From JAJPKK01 sp035311445 (lineage in GTDB: Bacteria > Pseudomonadota > Alphaproteobacteria > Rhizobiales > Xanthobacteraceae): a stretch of DNA of 14,114 bases. The notes beneath the pieces are model-generated. The model was not told where the DNA came from. It worked only from the letters and a program-made list of their open reading frames with translations, and ran no database searches. A program made the position numbers and the translations under genes. Positions 1-6,536 of this stretch are shown here, in pieces. Numbering within the stretch: the stretch's first letter is position 1; each line of letters begins with the position of its first letter. The DNA lies in assembly GCA_035311445.1 (NCBI GenBank), contig DATGCX010000025.1, forward strand, positions 1 to 14,114, written 5' to 3'.

Positions 1-455
1 CTGACGAACACCCCCTCGGGCTCGGCGCCGGTCGGCACCTCCTGCACGATGATGTTCTGGTCCATATCGATCACCGACAGAGAAGAGCCTTCCTCATTGG
101 ACACGTAGATGCGATGTCGACTCTCGTCGATGCCGAAGGTCTCGGGGCTTGAGCCGGTCGATAGTTTGCCAACAACCTCCAGTTTCGCGACATCGATGAT
201 GTCGATCACGTCATCGTCGCCGCAGGCGACATAGAGCTTGCTGTGATCAGAACTGAAATGCATATCGCGCGGGCGCCGCGACGTCCTGAGATCCTTGACG
301 ACCTTGTTGGTCCTAGGGTCGATAACGATAAGGTTATTGGTCTTTTCATTGCTTACGAACACAAGCCCGGTGTCCTTGGCCCATCCGGCCGAGGACAATA
401 CGGCAGTGAAAACGACAATGCAGAGCGGCGCCGACAGCAGGCGTAAGATGAGCAC
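1..455 (-). CDS. Secreted YVTN-type beta-propeller protein of a PQQ-linked locus (3' end missing)
   Basis: The minus-strand frame opens at a GTG (455-453) and runs off the left edge, giving 151 codons. An AGAGGA-like ribosome site lies a few bases upstream. The first ~26 residues form a signal peptide: hydrophobic core LLSAPLCIVVFTAVLSSAG, then WAKD. Repeating blades follow, with elements such as LVFVSNEKTNNLIVIDPRTN, KLYVACGDDDVIDIIDVAKL and RIYVSNEEGSSLSVIDMD. This is the YVTN/NHL-like propeller pattern. The family it most resembles is the PQQ-dependent catabolism-associated beta-propeller protein, found beside ABC genes and quinoprotein dehydrogenases. The neighbouring ATPase and the dehydrogenase array fit that. 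Its biochemical role is not established; it is probably periplasmic. No other start explains the signal peptide as well. Confidence 0.82.
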   Translation of the reverse strand, partial: MLILRLLSAPLCIVVFTAVLSSAGWAKDTGLVFVSNEKTNNLIVIDPRTNKVVKDLRTSRRPRDMHFSSDHSKLYVACGDDDVIDIIDVAKLEVVGKLSTGSSPETFGIDESRHRIYVSNEEGSSLSVIDMDQNIIVQEVPTGAEPEGVFV

Positions 456-516
456 GACCTATCCTCTTTTGCTTGCGAAAGCGATTGCTCCCAGCGTACG
501 ACTTGTCCAAGCGGCT

Positions 517-582
517 GGGCAAGCGCCCCCCTTCCTACCCTCCCCCGCGCACGGAGGCGGGTAGGAAGGGGGGCGCTTGCCC
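517..582. repeat. Perfect 24-bp inverted repeat in the divergent intergenic region
   Basis: Positions 517-540 and 559-582 are exact reverse complements (24/24) separated by an 18-nt loop, which itself can pair partly. The arm is C-rich then mixed (core CGCCCCCCTTCCTACCC). It sits between the starts of two divergent genes (455 minus, 622 plus), so it cannot be a terminator for either. In the plus-strand transcript it would lie in the 5' leader about 40 nt before the ATPase start. It is probably a dispersed palindromic element, with a regulatory effect possible but unproven. Confidence 0.85.
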
Positions 583-604
583 GCAACGCAAATCCGCGGC
601 GAAC

Positions 605-610
605 TGGGAG
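605..610 (+). promoter_or_regulatory. Ribosome binding site fixing the ATPase start
   Basis: GGGAGG lies 11 nt before the ATG at 622. The frame is open further upstream to a TTG at 577, but that codon lies inside the palindrome and has no ribosome site. ATG 622 is therefore preferred. Confidence 0.6.
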
Positions 611-621
611 GTTACCGGCTG

Positions 622-1389
622 ATGGATGATCGCTCCGGCGGCGTGGTTACGGCGCCAGCCCTGTTATTGGACAACGTCGTAAAGACCTACGGGCCGATCC
701 GGGCGGTGAACGGCGTCAGCTTTGTGGCGCGGCCTGGTGAATTCATTGCCCTGCTTGGCCCTAACGGCGCCGGCAAATCGACCTTGTTCCAGCTTCTCTC
801 GGGGCTTTTCGTGCCGGATTCCGGCCGCATCGAGGTGATGGGCCATGACATGACGCGGGATGCGGTGCCGGCGCTGGCACGGCTCGGCATCGTGTTCCAG
901 CAGCCGACGCTCGACCTGGAACTGTCGGTGACCTCCAATCTCTTATTCCATGCCGGCCTGCACGGTATCCCGCGCAGCGTCGCGAAGCCGCGGATTGAAG
1001 CGGAACTGGCCCGCCTGGGATTGGCCGACCGCGCCCACGACAAGGCGTCGCAGTTGAGCGGTGGCAATCGCCGGCGGGTAGAACTTGCGCGCGCGCTGCT
1101 TCACGAGCCGAGGGTGCTGCTGATGGATGAGCCGACGGTCGGGCTTGATCCGGCGAGCCGCGGCGATCTGCTCAAGCTTCTGCTGGCCATGCGGATCGAA
1201 CGAACGGTTGCCGTGCTTTGGGCGACGCACTTGTGCGATGAGGTGGGCGATGCCGACCGGGTTATCGTCATGCACAAGGGCAAGGTGCTGACCGACACGA
1301 CGCCGCGGATGCTCGTGACCTCAGCGGGCGTCTCGACCATCGAACAGGCGTTCCTGGCGATGACCGGTGAGGTGGCGGAACGAGATTGA
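622..1389 (+). CDS. ABC transporter ATP-binding protein, PQQ-alcohol-dehydrogenase-associated type
   Basis: A 255-residue cytoplasmic ATPase with a complete ABC core. It has Walker A GPNGAGKST (46-54), a Q-loop in VFQQPTLD (Gln93), signature LSGGN (145-149), Walker B VLLMDE (165-170) with catalytic Glu170, D-loop GLDPAS, and H-loop His203 in LWATHL. The layout is that of ABC-2-type export ATPases. The nearest family I recognise is the ATP-binding subunit that accompanies PQQ-dependent alcohol dehydrogenase systems, supported by the divergent beta-propeller gene and the dehydrogenase array. What it transports is unknown. No permease follows: the next gene lies on the opposite strand, and a palindrome at 1415-1492 separates the two. 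The partner membrane subunit must therefore lie elsewhere. Confidence 0.9.
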   Translation: MDDRSGGVVTAPALLLDNVVKTYGPIRAVNGVSFVARPGEFIALLGPNGAGKSTLFQLLSGLFVPDSGRIEVMGHDMTRDAVPALARLGIVFQQPTLDLELSVTSNLLFHAGLHGIPRSVAKPRIEAELARLGLADRAHDKASQLSGGNRRRVELARALLHEPRVLLMDEPTVGLDPASRGDLLKLLLAMRIERTVAVLWATHLCDEVGDADRVIVMHKGKVLTDTTPRMLVTSAGVSTIEQAFLAMTGEVAERD

Positions 1390-1414
1390 AGCAGCCCTGA
1401 CACCCAATCAGCTT

Positions 1415-1492
1415 GTCATCGCCCAGCTTGACCGGGCGATCAAATAACCCCGACTGGGGGTACTGGATTGCCCGGTCAAGCCGGGCAATGAC
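1415..1492. repeat. Imperfect inverted repeat between convergent genes (possible bidirectional terminator)
   Basis: Arms 1415-1442 and 1465-1492 match as reverse complements at 24 of 28 positions, with a 22-nt spacer. The core is GCCCGGTCAAGCCGGGC, a motif I associate with dispersed palindromes in Bradyrhizobium and Rhodopseudomonas. It follows the ATPase stop (1389) by 26 bp and precedes the converging minus-strand stop (1523), so it could end transcription from both sides. There is no clear T-run. Confidence 0.75.
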
Positions 1493-1522
1493 ACCGGCAG
1501 ATCAACATAATAGGAACGCACG

Positions 1523-2101
1523 CTAATTCTTCGGCGGCAACGCCACGCCCGAGAGTGGCCGAAACTCGATCTGCTGGGCTTGCCGGAGCAATTCTATATC
1601 GACATTGGAAAGTCCGGTCTCGGGACGATTCGGGCCATTCATCTGGTCGAGCTTGGCATCCAGTCTGTTGGTATCGTCGTTTTCCATGTCGCTGGCGGTT
1701 CCCTCCTGCGGATTACCCGCCATGATCTCGTCCTTGGCTTTGTTGGAGCGGTCGGCCAACGGCGGCGAATATTTCAGTTTGAAGGACCGAGGCGTGCCGC
1801 TTGGAACGTTGTTTTCATCAAGCTCCTCGACCCACAGATAGATCGCGCCGGGATCGCCGAGTTTCGGGTCCGGCTCGACAACACGCGTCCATAGCAGCTG
1901 AAAGCGGTGCGGGAGCTGACCGGTGCCGGGCCAACCCAGCAGGCTCTTGGTGGCAAAAAACGATTCGACGAAGAACGCGGAGGTCACAATGATGGCCACG
2001 CCCTTGAGCCACCACGCAAATCGCGAGGTAAGGCCCATGCACAACAAGAGCACGCCCATGACGACGTAGGCGATCGATATCGCAAGCACCACAGCGTTCA
2101 T
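1523..2101 (-). CDS. Two-pass membrane protein of unknown function, third gene of the ExbB-like cluster
   Basis: A 192-residue protein with two predicted membrane helices near the N-terminus (about 2-22 and 31-51), followed by a soluble tail of ~140 residues. The tail has a segment resembling a short beta domain (IYLWVEELDENN, about 87-98), then a polar, Asp/Asn-rich, probably flexible stretch (about 117-165). I do not recognise the family. It follows the 212-residue gene by 57 bp on the same strand and so is likely co-transcribed with it. The ribosome site is weak: a GGAGG lies 18 nt upstream, further than usual. The ATG at 2101 is still the only start that keeps both helices. Confidence 0.7.
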   Translation of the reverse strand: MNAVVLAISIAYVVMGVLLLCMGLTSRFAWWLKGVAIIVTSAFFVESFFATKSLLGWPGTGQLPHRFQLLWTRVVEPDPKLGDPGAIYLWVEELDENNVPSGTPRSFKLKYSPPLADRSNKAKDEIMAGNPQEGTASDMENDDTNRLDAKLDQMNGPNRPETGLSNVDIELLRQAQQIEFRPLSGVALPPKN

Positions 2102-2158
2102 GGGCGTTACTTTTGCAAACCTCCGCTCGCGTATTCGATCACTTGATCACTCGTTAAT

Positions 2159-2797
2159 TCACTTGGCACCGCCCGAGGAACGTCGGACGCTGCGTGTCAA
2201 CTGGATGAGAGACTTATAGCGGTGATTGACATCGATGACGTTGCCATTCTCGGCAATCTTGAATCGCGCAGCGGTCTTTTCCTGTCCCATATGATCCAGC
2301 ATGATCGTATCATAGAAGACAACCTCGACGGCGGGGTTTACTTTCTCGATCTTGACCGACACCGGCACCGGCGCCGTTGTCGTCGCAAGGTAATAATTCA
2401 CGTTCACGGTGTACTCTCCAGCCACGATGCCCCGGATGCTGGTGGTCTCCTGACGGATCGGGCTATTGATCTTGCGGCCATTCACCGTAATCGAATTGTT
2501 GAGACCGCCGCGATCATCGCGATCGAGCACCATGAATCCCGCTTCACGTTCATGGTACCAGACGATATTGCCGAGCGGATCCTCGACATAGAGGTCGATG
2601 TCATCCGGGTGGCTGTCGGGCCAGCCCAGCGTGATGATGAATTCTGCCTTGGTGTCGATCTTACCCTGCTTCGCCTCGGGATTCATGACCAGCAGGGCGA
2701 TGAAAAACAGGAACGCCACAACCTGCAGCGCCTTGAACAGCATGACGCTGAAAGGATCGAACGGTCTATCGTCCGGATAGTTACCGAAACTTTCCAT
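2159..2797 (-). CDS. Single-pass membrane protein with periplasmic beta domain, ExbD-like position in operon
   Basis: A 212-residue protein. After a short cytoplasmic N-terminus (Asp9, Asp10, Asp14) there is one membrane helix at about 18-38. A ~170-residue periplasmic part follows. The topology and the place right after a MotA/TolQ/ExbB-like gene match ExbD/TolR. In ExbD a proton-carrying Asp sits in the helix motif PFIDVML; here the similar string is PFSVML, so that Asp seems absent. The periplasmic part contains DDIDLYVEDPLGNIVWYHE (66-84), which recalls the D-D-L-x-V-x-D-P-x-G pattern of YfaP/DUF2135-type beta-sandwich domains; that link is an inference. GAGGG lies 5 nt before ATG 2797. 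The gene overlaps the upstream gene by 17 bp, implying translational coupling. Confidence 0.75.
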   Translation of the reverse strand: MESFGNYPDDRPFDPFSVMLFKALQVVAFLFFIALLVMNPEAKQGKIDTKAEFIITLGWPDSHPDDIDLYVEDPLGNIVWYHEREAGFMVLDRDDRGGLNNSITVNGRKINSPIRQETTSIRGIVAGEYTVNVNYYLATTTAPVPVSVKIEKVNPAVEVVFYDTIMLDHMGQEKTAARFKIAENGNVIDVNHRYKSLIQLTRSVRRSSGGAK

Positions 2798-3557
2798 GCT
2801 GCCCTCGCTCGAGGACGGACACCACGAAAACCTCGGTCAGATTGGTGGCGAGCCCGAACAGCCGCTGGGTCGCCTTGTCGAGCATGTAATATTGCGTCTG
2901 AACCAGGATTGAGCCGATCAGTCCGGTCAAGGTCGTATACATGGCGACCGCCATGCCGTCACTCATCAGCCCCATTGAGGTGCGTACCGATACACGATCG
3001 GCCACATCAAGGCCGGCAATCGGCGCCAGCATCATGATAAATCCGATGATCGTGCCGAGCAGGCCGAGCTTCATCAGAACGTCGCCCGCATAGGAGCCAA
3101 GCTGGTTGGGCCCGCGCAAGGTATCGGCAAGGCCGCGCAGCAGCAGCGTCTGGTCAAGACGATGTTCGTCGGCCTGCAGGCCGGCCTTGAGAATGAGGTT
3201 ACGGACATGTCCAGTGACCTCCCCGCGGGGCAATTTGGTCCCCTCCGGGGTTACCACATCTGGCCCTTCGACCTTAAGTTGCGGCATCCCCTTACTCACC
3301 AGCGCCAGCACTCTGTGGGCTTTGTCCAGCTCCCGCGAGATAGCAGCGGTGCGCAACAGGCAGTGCAGCGAACTCAGCACGTAAAGCACGACGATGACGA
3401 CTGAAATGTACGTCCTGTCACTACTGACCATCATCCGCACGAGGCCGAAATGCCAAGCCATGACGAAAGCGAACACACTGACGCCCGTAAAGATCATCCA
3501 ACGAAGCAATGGCAGGTGATCGCCAGGAAATTCAGTATTCAAAATACGTATGGCCAT
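2781..3557 (-). CDS. MotA/TolQ/ExbB-family proton channel-like membrane protein
   Basis: A 258-residue protein with four predicted membrane helices (about 22-40, 50-68, 161-181 and 202-222). A cytoplasmic loop of ~90 residues separates the first and second pairs, the arrangement of the MotA/TolQ/ExbB family. The third helix has the hallmark LGLLGTIIGF (164-173). The fourth begins GMAVAMYTTLTGLIGS (201-216), closer to MotA-like sequences than to ExbB, whose conserved Glu is not evident. Such proteins use proton motive force to drive a partner; here the partner is probably the overlapping downstream gene. The start is uncertain. The frame extends to a GTG at 3605 without a visible ribosome site; the ATG at 3557 has a weak AGAAG about 9 nt upstream and puts the first helix at a normal distance. 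Confidence 0.8.
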   Translation of the reverse strand: MAIRILNTEFPGDHLPLLRWMIFTGVSVFAFVMAWHFGLVRMMVSSDRTYISVVIVVLYVLSSLHCLLRTAAISRELDKAHRVLALVSKGMPQLKVEGPDVVTPEGTKLPRGEVTGHVRNLILKAGLQADEHRLDQTLLLRGLADTLRGPNQLGSYAGDVLMKLGLLGTIIGFIMMLAPIAGLDVADRVSVRTSMGLMSDGMAVAMYTTLTGLIGSILVQTQYYMLDKATQRLFGLATNLTEVFVVSVLERGQHGKFR

Positions 3558-3795
3558 CCCGGAGAACTTCTTCTTGCCTGTAAGCCTAGCGCCGCATTGC
3601 GGCACTGGCGCAACTACAGCGAAATTGTTAACCCGGCAACCGCGGTCGTGTCGATACCTTTTGTTATGCTGCCAGGGGCTGTCGGAGCTGTGATTTCATA
3701 CATCGACCCGCCGCGCTACCTTCGCACCCCATTTCGGGGATCTTTCGCTCGCGACACGTAACGGCTAACCTCGGGTAAAGTTGCGGGAGCAAGCC

Positions 3796-4140
3796 ATGCA
3801 GAAAGCCACGATTTCCGTTTTGACGCTCATTCTCAGCGTCGCCGGTGCGCTTTCGGCCGAGCGTCCGACGCGCTTCTGGAATCTGACACATCACACCATC
3901 TCGGAATTCCAACTTGCCCCTGCCGGCACCACCAGATGGGGCGAGAACCAGTGCAAGAACGACAAGGACGGCACGGTAGACTTTGATGAACGGCTGCGCA
4001 TCACCGGCATCGAGTCCGGTCGCTATGACGCAAGAATCAAGGATGTGTCAGGGCGGGTGTGCTTCGCACACGACATCAACATCAAGGCAGGCGATGTGTT
4101 TTCAATAGAGGAGCGCGACCTCGCCGACTGCAACCGTTAG
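3796..4140 (+). CDS. Small secreted protein of unknown function
   Basis: 114 residues. The start is ATG 3796, preceded by GGGAG at 7-8 nt; an in-frame TTG at 3781 is less likely. The N-terminus is a signal peptide (TISVLTLILSVAGALSA, cleavage near residue 21). The mature part begins ERPTRFWNLTHHTI and contains a central Asp/Lys-rich segment (NDKDGTVDFDERL, 55-67). Three cysteines (53, 89, 112) could give one disulfide in the periplasm. I recall similar short proteins sharing the FWNLT, KND-DGT-D-DERL and FSIEE-DL-DC pattern in rhizobial genomes, but no function is known to me. The gene is divergent from the ExbB-like operon and 381 bp upstream of DH1. It has no evident operon partner. Confidence 0.78.
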   Translation: MQKATISVLTLILSVAGALSAERPTRFWNLTHHTISEFQLAPAGTTRWGENQCKNDKDGTVDFDERLRITGIESGRYDARIKDVSGRVCFAHDINIKAGDVFSIEERDLADCNR

Positions 4141-4521
4141 AGCCGATTTCGATCGACTTGAAAGAAGGAACCGCGTCGTCGCTTGGCTGTCCCGGTGACC
4201 CCGAACTTTAGGGACGGAGCAAGAAAATGAAACCTGGCCACAGCCCACGACAGATTACGGGCCCCGTCGACGCAGGACTCGTTACTGTTTAGACGTACGC
4301 CTTGCCCACCCGTTGCCCAACTTTTATCGTCCCACCCACGGCAGAATTCGTCCGAACCTTCGTGGCTCACATCGAGAATCCAAATTCCCGGCTCGCGGGA
4401 CGCATCGCTGACGTATTGACCCCCCGACATTTCCGGGCCTAGGCTTTCATCAAAGCCAGCGCGACCGCCCCCACTTGGGTTTTCTGCAGAGCCGCGCCGG
4501 GTCAGAAGGGAGGGTGCTGAC
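4141..4521. other. Gene-free region upstream of the first dehydrogenase
   Basis: 381 bp with no convincing gene. It holds a decayed half of the palindromic element seen before DH2 and DH3 (4175-4204) and ends with a strong ribosome site (AAGGGAGGG, 4506-4514) 7 nt before the DH1 start. A promoter for DH1 is expected here, but I cannot point to clear -35/-10 boxes. A minus-strand open frame here also runs into the start of DH1 and looks spurious. Confidence 0.5.
4175..4204 (+). repeat. Decayed solo arm of the dehydrogenase-associated palindrome
   Basis: These 30 nt align, with one gap and a few substitutions, to the left arms at 6346-6376 and 8358-8388 (shared blocks GTCGTCGC, GTCCCGG and GACCCCGA). 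No right arm is visible downstream. It is probably the remnant of the same element family. Confidence 0.55.
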
Positions 4522-6297
4522 ATGACCAGGACATCAGTTACAGGTACATTCATTGGCGCGTTGCTAATGGCAAGCGCGCTCACGCCGGTGCGCGCGGCCG
4601 ACATGACGGACGAGCGTGCGCTCAATCCGCAGCGTGAGCCGCAGAACTGGATACTCCATCACGGCAACTATCAGGGCCACCGCTTCTCGTTGCTCAAGGA
4701 CATCAACACCGACACGGTCAAGAACCTCAAGCCCGTATTCACTGTGGCGCTCAGCGGCTTCCAGAACGGCGGACGCTACGCGCACGGCAATCTGGAAGCG
4801 ACGCCGATCGTCGAAGACGGCATCATGTACGTGCCGGACGGATGGGGCTCGGTCTACGCGATCGACCTCACCGCCGGGAAGAAAGGGGTCATCAAGTGGA
4901 AGATGGACCCCGGCACGGATCGCGCCTGGGCCGGCGATGTCGCCTGCTGCGGTGTCAACAACCGCGGCGTCGCGCTCTGGAAGGACAAGGTCATCTCCAT
5001 ATCGCTCGACGGACGCATGTTCTCGATCAATAAGGCAACCGGCGAAGTTGCGTGGGAGCGCAAGATCGCGGATCCCGCCATTGGCGAAACGCTCACCATT
5101 GCACCCTTGATCATCCGCGACCTTGCCATCGTTGGGACCGCCGGCGGCGAATTCGGCATCCGCGGCTTCATCGAAGCGACCGACCTCAACACCGGCAAGC
5201 CGGCGTGGCGCACCTACACGATCCCCGGAACTGGCGAACCCGGCAACGAAACCTGGAAGGACGGCAAGGAGCGTTGGAAGCACGGGGGCGCGTCGATCTG
5301 GGAAACCGCGACCTATGATCCGGACACCGACACGTTCTATCAGGGCGTCGGCAATGCCGGCCCGGATTGGGACGCCGAGTACCGGCCCGGCGACAACAAG
5401 TGGGCTGCGAGTGTGCTCGCCATCAGCCCAAGCGATGGCAAGATCAAGTGGGGCTTCCAGTACACGCCGAATGATCCCTATGACTACGACGAAATCTCCG
5501 AGCATCCGATCATCAACGCCAAAGTTAACGGCGAGGATCGCAAGCTCGTGGTGCATGCCGCGCGCAACGGGTTTTTCTATACGCTCGACCGCATCAACGG
5601 CTCGTTCATTGCGGGCAAACAGTATGTCGATCAATTGAACTGGACGCCCGGCCTCGATCCAAAGACCGGCCGGCCCGTCGATTACGATCCGGCCGGCAAC
5701 GTGCAGTATTACGTCGCGGACAGCCACGGCACCCGCGCGAGGCCCCTGAGCAACAGGTTGTGCCCCTCGATCCAGGGCGGCAAGAACTGGGAGCCGTCCG
5801 CCTACAATCCCCAGCTCGGACTGCTTTATGTACCTTCGATCGAAGGCTGCAACGACATCCGGACGGTCGAACAGAAGGACATGCAGGACCAGGGCGGGTC
5901 GGCAAAATGGCGCGAGCGGTTTACGGGCGGCGGAGCCGAATGGCCGGTTGCGCAGTACGGCAGTCTCAAGGCGATCGATCCGGTGACGGGCGAGACCAAA
6001 GCTGCCGCCAAGCTCACCTACCCCAATCTGTCAGGTGCGCTTGCCACCGCAGGCAATCTCGTCTTCCTCGGCCACCTCGACGGAACCTTTGCGGCCTATG
6101 ACGCCAAGACCCTGCAGGAAGTATGGAGCTTCAACGTCGGCACCGGCATCAATGCGCCGGCGATCAGCTATTCGGTGAACGGCAAGCAGTACATCGCGGT
6201 GCTGGTGGGCGCACGCCAACCCGTCAACATCCTTCAGAACTTGCCTGAACTGAGGAACACGTCGACGGCCTCGATGCTATACGTGTTCAGTCTGTAA
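4522..6297 (+). CDS. PQQ-dependent alcohol dehydrogenase, predicted lanthanide-dependent (DH1)
   Basis: 591 residues, the usual size for methanol/ethanol-type quinoprotein dehydrogenases. It acts in the periplasm, oxidising an alcohol with PQQ and passing electrons to a cytochrome c. The signal peptide ends near VRAAD (residue 26). By comparison with methanol dehydrogenase, it has the vicinal disulfide ACCGVNNRG (Cys142-Cys143) that covers one face of PQQ, the stacking Trp at 260 (SIWETATYD), metal-ligand Glu210 (TAGGEFGIRG), Asn278 (GNAGPDW), catalytic Asp321 in PNDPYDYDE, and Arg348. Asp323, two residues after the catalytic Asp, is the extra ligand of lanthanide enzymes; calcium enzymes have Ala there. 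A second Cys pair (414, 443) matches the other known disulfide. It differs clearly from classical XoxF in the C-terminal third, so the substrate is unknown. AAGGGAGGG at 4506-4514 fixes the start. Confidence 0.93.
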   Translation: MTRTSVTGTFIGALLMASALTPVRAADMTDERALNPQREPQNWILHHGNYQGHRFSLLKDINTDTVKNLKPVFTVALSGFQNGGRYAHGNLEATPIVEDGIMYVPDGWGSVYAIDLTAGKKGVIKWKMDPGTDRAWAGDVACCGVNNRGVALWKDKVISISLDGRMFSINKATGEVAWERKIADPAIGETLTIAPLIIRDLAIVGTAGGEFGIRGFIEATDLNTGKPAWRTYTIPGTGEPGNETWKDGKERWKHGGASIWETATYDPDTDTFYQGVGNAGPDWDAEYRPGDNKWAASVLAISPSDGKIKWGFQYTPNDPYDYDEISEHPIINAKVNGEDRKLVVHAARNGFFYTLDRINGSFIAGKQYVDQLNWTPGLDPKTGRPVDYDPAGNVQYYVADSHGTRARPLSNRLCPSIQGGKNWEPSAYNPQLGLLYVPSIEGCNDIRTVEQKDMQDQGGSAKWRERFTGGGAEWPVAQYGSLKAIDPVTGETKAAAKLTYPNLSGALATAGNLVFLGHLDGTFAAYDAKTLQEVWSFNVGTGINAPAISYSVNGKQYIAVLVGARQPVNILQNLPELRNTSTASMLYVFSL

Positions 6298-6345
6298 AAC
6301 GGTCTTACAGCGGATTGCGATCGTATCGAATGACATCCCGCCGTC

Positions 6346-6433
6346 GTCGTCGCCGGGCTGGTCCCGGCGACCCCGAGCGTCGGGCGCACAGAGCAAGCAC
6401 AATCGGGGTGGCCGGGACAAGCCCGGCCACGAC
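6346..6433. repeat. Palindromic element between DH1 and DH2
   Basis: Arms 6346-6376 and 6403-6433 pair at 28 of 31 positions, with a 26-nt spacer. The right arm (core GGCCGGGACAAGCCCGGCC) is identical over 31 nt to the right arm of the element between DH2 and DH3. It follows the DH1 stop by ~50 bp, so it could also act as a transcription-attenuating or mRNA-stabilising hairpin. Confidence 0.8.
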
Positions 6434-6536
6434 ACCGCAGATGAGGCAGCGCTGGCACGGTGCTCCGATCGCGCCGGCATCTGGCGCATCGAACGAACCG
6501 GCCGGGCGGTCGCACCGGCGCAGAGGGGAGGACGCT

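Noticed and set aside
577..621. Upstream TTG start for the ABC ATPase
   Set aside because: It lies within the palindrome arm, lacks a ribosome site, and adds residues not expected for the family.
4137..4625. Minus-strand frame across the DH1 upstream region
   Set aside because: No ribosome site or recognisable domain. It includes the antisense of the DH1 signal peptide, and a comparable frame appears before DH2 for the same reason.
4564..5727. A 387-codon minus-strand open frame inside DH1, and a similar one at 6699-7739 inside DH2
   Set aside because: Antisense shadows of conserved coding sequence. The similarity between them only reflects paralogy on the other strand.
6315..6536. N-terminal extension of DH2 through the palindromic element
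   Set aside because: The extension is Arg-rich repeat translation. The signal peptide and a strong ribosome site place the start at 6537.
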